The notes below the pieces were generated by a model. It did no database searches. It saw only the letters and a program-made list of their open reading frames with translations, and was not told the origin of the DNA. This document shows, piece after piece, positions 58,143-64,000 of a DNA stretch of 64,000 bases; within the stretch, counting starts at the first letter, position 1; every line of letters starts with the position of its first letter. Origin of the DNA: an uncultured Pseudomonadales bacterium (GTDB lineage Bacteria; Pseudomonadota; Gammaproteobacteria; Pseudomonadales; Azotimanducaceae); contig OY282455.1 in NCBI GenBank assembly GCA_958296195.1, positions 1,488,001-1,552,000 on the forward strand, given 5' to 3'. A program made the position numbers and the translations under genes.

Positions 58143-59830
58143 CACCCCTCCGGCACGATGTAGGCGTTGGTGTAGTCGGTGTCTGCGCCGACCACCCGCC
58201 GCAGGATGCCCTGCACCCGAGGATGGGTGACGTAGGCGACGCCGCGCTCGTAGCTGGGGATGATGACCACGTCCTCGTGGACGATGCGCTGAATTTCGGC
58301 GAAGGCCGCCATGCGCGTCTTGCCGTCCAGCGCGTTTTGGGCGATGCGCACCTGCTCATCGTAGGCCGGGTTGCTGTAGCGGCCCCGGTTGTTGAGGTTC
58401 CAGGAGGCGAACAGGTCGCCGAAGGTGAGGGCGTCGTTGTAGTCCGGCCCCCAACCAGCCAGCACGATGTCGAAGTCCCCGGAGGTCATCTTGGCCAGCC
58501 GCTGCTTGAATATCTGCCGGTCGATCTTGATGTCCAGCCCCAGGTTCTTCTTGAACACGGCTTGGAAGTATTCGCTTTGCACGTTGGATACTGGGTTGTC
58601 CCCGGTCAGCACCACCAGGGGCGGAAATTCCTCCAGGTCCAGCTCCGCCTTGGCCAGCGCCAAGTGCCGGCGGGCGGCGTCGAGGTCCATGCGGTGGGTT
58701 GGGGCCGGGTGTTCGTCGCGGAACTTGCCCTGCTCCCCATCCAGAAAGATTGGGAACAGCGAGGCACCGGGCAGGTAGCCGGGCAGTTTGATGACCTTGT
58801 AAACCAGTTCGTTCGGGTCTTGTGCCAGATACAGCGCCTTGCGCAGGTTCAGGTTGCGGGTCAGGCGGTTGGGCCGGTGGTTGAACTCCAGAAAGAACAG
58901 GGAGCCGTCCATGAAGCGGTGGATTTGCCAGCGCTGCTCCAAGGCGTTGGTCAGGTTTTCCGGCGTCAGCGAGGTCAGGACGATCTTGTCGTCCTTGAAC
59001 AGGTTCAGGCTGGTGTTGGCGTCGGAGGTGACGTAGCCGACGTTGATGCGGTCCAGGCGAATGCGCTCCTGATTCCAGTAGTAGAGGTTGCGGCGCATGT
59101 CCAGGGATTGCCCGTGCACCCAGTTGGCTATGACGAAAGGCCCGTTGTAGAGCATGGTGTCGGCGTCAGCGCCATAGCCGCCGTTCATGGCTTCGTAGAA
59201 GTCTTGGCGCATGGGCAGATAGGTGGAGAAGGCGGTGAGCTTGTCGAAGAAGGCGATGGGCCGCTCAAAATCCACTTCCAGAGTGCGGTCGTCCAGGGCG
59301 CGAACGCCCAGCGCGTCGCCGGGCAGCAGCCCTTGGTTGACGGCTTCGGCGTTCTTCACTGGGTACAGAATGAAGGCGTATTCGGAGGCGTTGTCCGGGT
59401 CCAGCACCAAGCGCCAGGCGAACACGAAGTCATGGGCGGTGACGGGCTGGCCGTCGCTCCAGCGGGCGTCCTCCCGCAGTTGAAAGAGGGCGCCTTCGGT
59501 GTCGATGCGCCAACTCTCCGCCATGCCGGGAACGAGCGCGTTGTTTTCGTCATAGCGCAGCAGGCCCTCCATGACGTGGCCAAGGACGACGCCGCTCACT
59601 TGGTCGGTGGAGCGGGTGCTGTCCAACTGCGGCGGCTCCTCCCGCAGCAGCACGGTGATGGCGTTGTTGGCGGCATCGACGGCGCTGTTGGCACCGCTGG
59701 CGGAGGCGGTCAGGTTGGCCAGCAGGTTCGGGCCCCACATCAGCGCAGCCAGCCCGGCCACCGCAGCAAAAGCGAACAGCCCAAGCTGGCGCACGGCCAA
59801 ACCGGTGGATGAGATCGTGTTGCTGGCCAT
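58142..59830 (-). CDS. oppA: Peptide ABC transporter substrate-binding protein (SBP_bac_5, OppA-type)
   Basis: 562 aa. N-terminal signal-anchor (LGLFAFAAVAGLAALMWGPNLLA), then ITVLLREEPPQLDSTRSTD and the family block YDENNALVPGMAESWRID with DARWSDGQPVTAHDFVFAWRLVLDP. The C-terminal lobe has GWGPDYNDALTFGDLFASW and NPAYDEQVRIAQNA. It delivers peptides to OppBC in the periplasm; the anchor suggests it may stay membrane-tethered. First gene of oppABC-hypothetical-oppDF. No convincing promoter was identified ahead of it, next to the vapBC relic. Confidence 0.9.
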   Translation of the reverse strand: MASNTISSTGLAVRQLGLFAFAAVAGLAALMWGPNLLANLTASASGANSAVDAANNAITVLLREEPPQLDSTRSTDQVSGVVLGHVMEGLLRYDENNALVPGMAESWRIDTEGALFQLREDARWSDGQPVTAHDFVFAWRLVLDPDNASEYAFILYPVKNAEAVNQGLLPGDALGVRALDDRTLEVDFERPIAFFDKLTAFSTYLPMRQDFYEAMNGGYGADADTMLYNGPFVIANWVHGQSLDMRRNLYYWNQERIRLDRINVGYVTSDANTSLNLFKDDKIVLTSLTPENLTNALEQRWQIHRFMDGSLFFLEFNHRPNRLTRNLNLRKALYLAQDPNELVYKVIKLPGYLPGASLFPIFLDGEQGKFRDEHPAPTHRMDLDAARRHLALAKAELDLEEFPPLVVLTGDNPVSNVQSEYFQAVFKKNLGLDIKIDRQIFKQRLAKMTSGDFDIVLAGWGPDYNDALTFGDLFASWNLNNRGRYSNPAYDEQVRIAQNALDGKTRMAAFAEIQRIVHEDVVIIPSYERGVAYVTHPRVQGILRRVVGADTDYTNAYIVPEG

Positions 59831-59845
59831 AGTTCGGAGACTCGC

Positions 59846-60138
59846 TAATTTAGGGTGTTGACCAAGGTTGCGCCTAGCAAGCGAATGCGCCCCAAGTTAT
59901 GCAAAGTCGCCACCTCCCAAAGCGAGATGTCGGATACAAGCAACGGCGAATTGAGGTTGGCGGACGCCCCGGCCTTTTGCTACGCTGGCGAAAGCCGGCC
60001 ACGGTCTTCAAACCACCAGATAAGGATATGGGTGTCGAGCAAAACGCTCATTGCTTCCAGCCGCTCGCCAGTCTTTTGAACATGGTCCAGATTTGCCCGG
60101 CACCGAGCCTTGAAGTCGGTTGCATTGACCGTTTCCAT
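59846..60138 (-). pseudogene. vapBC relic: antitoxin start fused in frame to a broken PIN toxin
   Basis: The ATG at 60138 begins METVNATDFKARCRANLDHVQKTGERLE, the N-terminus of a Phd/VapB-like antitoxin. After 29 codons it runs in frame into MSVLLDTHILIWWFEDRGRLSP, the start of a VapC PIN domain (ATG at 60051). An amber stop at 59980-59982 breaks the toxin. Beyond it the frame still reads PIN-like SPLLVSDISLWEVATLHNLGRIRLLGATL before ending at 59846. A deletion has removed the rest of the antitoxin, and a stop and truncation have inactivated the toxin. Confidence 0.8.
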
Positions 60139-60316
60139 GTGACCAGTATGAGTGACCGGTCAGGCTAGATCAAGCTCGCAGACGTGCTTGAGCCCGCCTA
60201 CGCCCACTCGACAGTTTTCCACAGGTTGCCCACCACCCGCTCTAAGTGCGTTGGGGATTTGCAATCCTCCGCTGCCGCGGGGCAACAGCGTGACCGGATA
60301 GAGCGTACGGCAGGCA

Positions 60317-61153
60317 TCACCGCTCAATGACCGGAAGCATGGCTTCCGAACACCGGAGATCCACCAGCCCCTGACCGAATTCACGGTCAATGCCCGGTGC
60401 GCCGATGTCCTGCGCACAGTGTTTCAGCACACGCACCACCTCCGCAGCACTCTCATAGAGCTGAAAGAGGTGGAAGACCATGGCACTGAGTTTCGCGGTC
60501 GCACCGGAGGTGTGACCGATATCCAGCACGGTGAAACAGTGTTCCATGAAATCACCGCACTTGTAGACCCGCAGGTTCGGCACGATCGTGCCGGACTGCC
60601 GGCGGATTGCCGCGGTCGCCATCAACCCTTTCCCCGTGTTCAGCGCGTCGCGCATCTCGTAGTAGGAAGTACTTTCCCCGGTCCAACCGCAGGAAATGTC
60701 GGTATCTAACCGCCAGATATCCCGATGCTGCGGTCCCTTGATACAGGGGGTCGGTGAACCGTTAGTGAACTGCACATTCCCGGCACCGACCGGGACCACC
60801 AGGTTGAGCGACCGGAGCCGCGCGTCGTCACCCTCGCCGAACCCGGGGATCACCGACCGGTTCACCACCAGGGTCTCGGCACGCAGGGCGCGGTGCACGG
60901 GACGGAGGAAACCTTTAAGGCCGGCATCCCCACCATCTCTAAAGTCCGTCAACTCAGGACCGGGCACGACGATAGTAGCGCTCGGTACCCCTTCTTCCCG
61001 CATATAGCCGAGCATACGTTCCGCATGCGAGCCGCTTAGGGCTTTACCCGCCGACAACTCCCATATCACCAGCTTCTTCTTGTGTCCGCCGGCCTCGGTA
61101 ATGCGTTCAAGGAGGCCGAGCAGTCCGGGGAAGGTGTTCGTGTTCACAAACAC
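60317..61153 (-). CDS. Subtilisin-like (S8) protease, divergent or truncated
   Basis: 278 aa as read from a GTG at 61153, overlapping the upstream gene by ten bases. S8-like features: LVVNRSVIPGFGEGDDARL followed by LNLVVPVGAGN (oxyanion Asn near 124), and IGHTSGATAKLSAMVFHLFQL (catalytic Ser near 213). A His in GSHAERMLGYM (near 41) could be the catalytic His, but no ordinary DTG strand precedes it: that position reads LVIWELSAG. No signal peptide. The frame is open upstream of the GTG into the modular gene, so the two may once have been one polypeptide. Activity uncertain. Confidence 0.5.
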   Translation of the reverse strand: MFVNTNTFPGLLGLLERITEAGGHKKKLVIWELSAGKALSGSHAERMLGYMREEGVPSATIVVPGPELTDFRDGGDAGLKGFLRPVHRALRAETLVVNRSVIPGFGEGDDARLRSLNLVVPVGAGNVQFTNGSPTPCIKGPQHRDIWRLDTDISCGWTGESTSYYEMRDALNTGKGLMATAAIRRQSGTIVPNLRVYKCGDFMEHCFTVLDIGHTSGATAKLSAMVFHLFQLYESAAEVVRVLKHCAQDIGAPGIDREFGQGLVDLRCSEAMLPVIER

Positions 61154-62598
61154 CGACCGTACGCCGGGAGCGTGGAGAGGTTCGTCAGATGGCCGGTGGG
61201 GGTCTCCATGAGGTTCATGACGGTGAGCTTTCGCTCATTTATCGCACCGATATCGGTGTAGCCGAATTCACTCATCCGGAGCCGCCACTTCCCGTCACCG
61301 TCGCCGAAAAATTGCTCCAAAAACGCCGCATCGGTGCGGCGCACCTGATGGCGTTCCAAATGGCCCGTACCGACCGATCTGGTGAGCGTCCCGGCATCAT
61401 CCACGCCTTCAAAGTTCACATACGCCCGTTGATCGGACGCGTTGAGCGTCCGCACGATACTCCGCTGCGTCGTATTGCTCGCCGGATTGAAGGTGGCTAC
61501 CTGGTAGTCAAGGACCCCGGCATGCACCGTATCGTGCAGCGCGGTCAGGAAGCCGTCCTGCTTGGTGCGCATGTAACTGAGCACCCGTACGGTGCCGGTC
61601 ACGGTCAGATGCCAGTCGCCGGTACCGTCGCCGATACCGGTGATCAGCTTCCGGTCGTTGCCGTGCTCCAGATCATCGGCGTTGAAGTGTATCGCTTCAT
61701 TCGCGCCGACGGAGAGCCGTACCGTGCCGCGTTCCGTGGCGGCGTCGTCAAATGCCCTGAAGATCACCGTCTGCTCCGTGTCCGTCTCGTTGATGATCCG
61801 GACGAAGCCCTGCCGGTTCTCCGAAGCCGCGGGGAAGAGGGGCACCAGGGTGGTGCCTGCCTCCGGCGCGGTGGAGAGGTTCGTCAGATGGCCGGTGGGG
61901 GTTGCCATGAGGGACATGACGAGGAGGGGCTGGTTTGCGGTCACCCTGAGGCGCCACTTACCCGCTCCGTCGCCGAGTCCCATGGTTTCCAGTTCCTGTG
62001 CCGTGAGCACGGTCGCCGCGTTGGCGGCGATGCGTGCCGTGACGGTGCTGCGTCCTGCGGTGCCCCGGTCATCGGTGCCCGCGATGGTCGCTGACACTGC
62101 GGTGCCGGAAGGATTCACGATGCGCAGGATACTCCGTTGCGTCGTGTTGCTGCCGGGGTTGAAGATATGCACCCGGTAGGCGCCGTCTTCATCTCTGGGC
62201 ACGGTGTCGTGCAGGGAGGTCAGAAAACCGTCCTGCCTGGTCCGCATGTAGACGGGAGCCGTAAAGACGAGGTCACTGGTCAGTTCCAGACGCCAGTCGC
62301 CGTCACCGGGACCGATGCCCGTCAGAATGCCCTTCGCCGTGTTGCCGTTCTCCAGGTCATTGGCGGTGAAGTGTTTGACTTCTTCGCCTTTCTCAAACGC
62401 GATGGTCTCCGTCCGCCGTGCACCGGTATCGGTGTAGGCGGTGATACGGAGTGTGCCGGCCTGGGCATACGGGTTGATCACCCGTATGAAGCCCTGCCGA
62501 TTCTCCGAAGCCGCGGGAAACAGGGGCACGGTCTGTGTCACTGCTGCCGCTTCACAGACCAGCAGCAGCGGCAGAATGCCTATGGCAAATCGGCGCAT
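61144..62598 (-). CDS. Secreted protein with two tandem modules shared with the LRR protein
   Basis: 484 aa from the ATG at 62598, which begins a signal peptide (MRRFAIGILPLLLVCEAAAV); the longer frame adds a polar stretch. Two copies of a roughly 225-residue module: PLFPAASENRQGFIRVINPYAQ, HFTANDLENGNTAKGI, VYMRTRQDGFLTSLHDTVPR, FNPGSNTTQRSILRIVN and MSLMATPTGHLTNLST; then the same set again. The modules look beta-rich and carry no catalytic motif. I recall the module at the C-terminus of S8 proteases in gammaproteobacteria, and indeed an S8-like frame overlaps the 3' end. Probably an extracellular or surface protein. Confidence 0.75.
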   Translation of the reverse strand: MRRFAIGILPLLLVCEAAAVTQTVPLFPAASENRQGFIRVINPYAQAGTLRITAYTDTGARRTETIAFEKGEEVKHFTANDLENGNTAKGILTGIGPGDGDWRLELTSDLVFTAPVYMRTRQDGFLTSLHDTVPRDEDGAYRVHIFNPGSNTTQRSILRIVNPSGTAVSATIAGTDDRGTAGRSTVTARIAANAATVLTAQELETMGLGDGAGKWRLRVTANQPLLVMSLMATPTGHLTNLSTAPEAGTTLVPLFPAASENRQGFVRIINETDTEQTVIFRAFDDAATERGTVRLSVGANEAIHFNADDLEHGNDRKLITGIGDGTGDWHLTVTGTVRVLSYMRTKQDGFLTALHDTVHAGVLDYQVATFNPASNTTQRSIVRTLNASDQRAYVNFEGVDDAGTLTRSVGTGHLERHQVRRTDAAFLEQFFGDGDGKWRLRMSEFGYTDIGAINERKLTVMNLMETPTGHLTNLSTLPAYGRCL

Positions 62599-62773
62599 GG
62601 CGGATTTTTCCTTTGGCTGCTGAATTTTGCCGTCCACGGCCTTGTCGGCGTTCGCTGCGCCAGTGGACGGGCTGCAAGGCTAAGTATATGCATTTCTCCG
62701 CCCCGTGCTACCATGAGGCGCATGACTGCACATGAGCACAACCAACTGCAGGTCGTTGACCAGAGGGGGCACC

Positions 62774-63583
62774 GTGGTCAGGTCTGACGTCGAAAGCAGG
62801 CCAAAGCCCGATCTCGCCAAGGTTGACTCGGTGCTTCAGTACGCACTGCTGGTTGCCGGGGAGCAGGACGACCACTTCGACCGGCAGTTGGGGCCGATCC
62901 ACCTACTGAAATACGTCTATTTGGCGGACCTTGCCTATGCCGAAAAGCATTTGGGTCTTACCTATACCGGCATACCATGGAAATTTTATAAGTTCGGCCC
63001 TTGGTCCCAGATGGTTCATGATCGAATTGAACCAGCGCTTCATGCAATCGGCGCTGAGAGGAAGTCTTTCCAAAGCAGTTACGAGGAAAGGAAGGACTGG
63101 GTGCGTTGGTCAATGCGAGACGCCGCCTTGCTAAGGGAAAAGGGCCGTGAACTCCCGCCCGCCGTCACCGCTCACTTGAGGGCCAACGTGCGCGAATTTG
63201 GAAAGGATACTGCAAGGTTGCTGCATTATGTGTACGGCACCGCCCCCATGCGCACCGCTGCGCCCAATGAGGATTTGGACTTTGCGGTGGCGGAGGATGC
63301 ATCGGAAGATGACGCCGATCCACCATCCCTAAGGATGGATAAACTGTCGAACAAAGCAAGAAAGCGCTTGCGGCAGCGCTTGCTGGCGCTAAGACAGAAG
63401 CGAAAGAGTATAAAGACAGAGGCCAGTTCGGCCAATGAGCCTCCGTATGATGAAGTCTATTATGATGGGCTTGCTTGGCTTGACAGCTTGGCGGGACAAG
63501 CATTTTCGGAGCGAAGAATTGTAGTTGAGTTTTCGGATGAAGTGTGGAAATCCAACTCTAGAAAGGGCGAAGATGTATCCTGA
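62774..63583 (+). CDS. Panacea/SocA-like domain protein (putative antitoxin)
   Basis: 269 aa from a GTG at 62774 with GAGGGG six bases upstream; an ATG at 62732 lacks a ribosome-binding site. Residues 10-110 (LGPIHLLKYVYLADLAYAEKHLG, PWKFYKFGPWSQMVHDRIEPAL) fit the Panacea/DUF4065 pattern of a helix with LxKxxYxAD and a following GP turn. A long charged, Lys/Arg-rich C-terminal part (KARKRLRQRLLALRQKRK) follows. Panacea proteins neutralise many unrelated toxins encoded beside them. The next gene overlaps its 3' end by 11 bases, so a toxin-antitoxin pair is plausible, with the family call moderately sure. Confidence 0.55.
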   Translation: MVRSDVESRPKPDLAKVDSVLQYALLVAGEQDDHFDRQLGPIHLLKYVYLADLAYAEKHLGLTYTGIPWKFYKFGPWSQMVHDRIEPALHAIGAERKSFQSSYEERKDWVRWSMRDAALLREKGRELPPAVTAHLRANVREFGKDTARLLHYVYGTAPMRTAAPNEDLDFAVAEDASEDDADPPSLRMDKLSNKARKRLRQRLLALRQKRKSIKTEASSANEPPYDEVYYDGLAWLDSLAGQAFSERRIVVEFSDEVWKSNSRKGEDVS

Positions 63584-64000
63584 TGACAGCATCCAATTCG
63601 CCTTCTTCAGCGAGGGGGATTGGTGGGAAAAGAACGATGAGCGTGTACCGAGACGTGGTTCTCTGATATGGGCGATTGTGCCCTATGTCGATCAAATTCC
63701 CTATGCTTTTGACCCGGTAGGCAGACGCCAGCCTGATCGACACAATGACGCGGAATTTCGGATTGTCCCCATGGACGCCAAGCAGTCACTTGGACAAGCT
63801 GATTTGCCCGTTGCTGCGTTTCCGGTCCGGGAGGGGGAAACATGGGCTGCGTATCGATCAAAGAGACGGCCGTGCTTGGTGTTGGGTTGCCCCGGCGAGC
63901 GGGTAACCCGGGATCTGACGATGGGCAAGCCCAAAAGTGGAACTGCTCCCACTCTTCTCGTTGCACCCTACTATGGGGCGGATCGGAGCTCCAGGCGAGC
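63573..64000 (+). CDS. Unknown protein coupled to the Panacea-like gene, cut by window edge
   Basis: 142 codons from the ATG at 63573 (AGGGCGAAG upstream) without a stop before the edge. Reads MYPDDSIQFAFFSEGDWWEK, RRGSLIWAIVPYVDQIPYAF, FRIVPMDAK, YRSKRRPCLVLGCPGERVTRDL and APTLLVAPYYGAD. The RPCLVL...LLVAPYYG pattern of short strands is reminiscent of small beta-barrel toxins of the MazF/PemK kind, but I cannot assign it firmly. The 11-base overlap with the upstream gene implies coupled translation. Best guess: toxin partner of the Panacea-like protein. Confidence 0.5.
   Translation, partial: MYPDDSIQFAFFSEGDWWEKNDERVPRRGSLIWAIVPYVDQIPYAFDPVGRRQPDRHNDAEFRIVPMDAKQSLGQADLPVAAFPVREGETWAAYRSKRRPCLVLGCPGERVTRDLTMGKPKSGTAPTLLVAPYYGADRSSRR

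Noticed and set aside
57208-58359. Upstream extension of the oppC frame (840 codons in total)
   Set aside because: Overlaps oppB completely in another frame; OppC homology begins only at 57207.
58223-59812. 529-codon plus-strand frame opposite oppA
   Set aside because: Shadow frame; oppA on the other strand has all family motifs.
1-64000. tRNA, rRNA, riboswitch or prophage structural genes
   Set aside because: Looked for typical tRNA arms, rRNA stretches and phage genes by eye; none was convincing. A short degenerate RNA gene could still be missed without a covariance search.

Overview
The window is a high-GC chromosomal segment of a Gram-negative bacterium. Three TonB-dependent outer-membrane receptors, a Tat-exported flavoprotein, a complete heterotetrameric sarcosine oxidase and several acyl-CoA enzymes suggest an uncultured proteobacterium, probably gammaproteobacterial. 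The repeated secreted module found in two proteins fits genomes of marine or host-associated gammaproteobacteria as I remember them. The taxon is an inference; no rRNA or tRNA gene was seen.

Layout, left to right. (1) 1-3205, minus strand: an acyl-CoA operon (ADP-forming acyl-CoA synthetase, enoyl-CoA hydratase family, start of an acyl-CoA ligase). It diverges at about 3206-3280 from (2) 3281-8538, plus strand, sarcosine oxidase soxBDAG. (3) 8608-12539: a TonB-dependent receptor behind a TTGACA promoter with an overlapping palindrome, plus a secreted amidohydrolase. (4) 12762-15469: a compact plus-strand cassette of a DUF6884 protein, a GIY-YIG-like protein and a YaaA-RelE fusion, the best candidate here for an undescribed system. 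(5) 15470-28120: an accessory zone with higB and higA relics, an LRR protein with a frameshift, an AbiEii-like nucleotidyltransferase with an unknown partner, four copies or remnants of an Rpn-nuclease mobile unit, a large TPR protein, an intact higBA and an AAA ATPase. (6) 28121-39981: a catabolic region with two small enzymes, two TonB-dependent receptors, a spermidine-dehydrogenase-like flavoprotein, a class III aminotransferase, an acyl-CoA ligase and a TetR regulator. Two promoters there carry operators with the same core, CTGT-N6-ACAG. (7) 40550-59830, minus strand: an oligopeptide ABC operon (oppABC-hypothetical-oppDF) that runs without a visible break into radC, a UvrD-type helicase-nuclease, a TIR-STAND-TPR protein, an AlbA_2 regulator, type III mod and res, and an orphan PIN nuclease. 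(8) 59846-64000: a vapBC relic, a divergent subtilisin-like gene overlapping a secreted modular protein, and a Panacea-like gene whose partner runs off the right edge.

In metabolism, TonB-dependent uptake, peptide import and periplasmic or cytoplasmic oxidation of methylated amines and polyamines appear to feed acyl-CoA enzymes. The two shared operators suggest that one TetR protein controls the receptor at 37148, the tetR gene itself, and the aminotransferase side of the amine cluster.

The defence and mobile-element content is heavy: one complete type III R-M system, a TIR-STAND protein, several toxin-antitoxin loci in different states of decay, and an Rpn element family that has truncated higA and rewritten the C-terminus of the AbiEii-like gene. 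Start codons were moved inward from the longest reading frame where a Shine-Dalgarno, a signal peptide or a family N-terminus argued for it; doubtful cases are marked.
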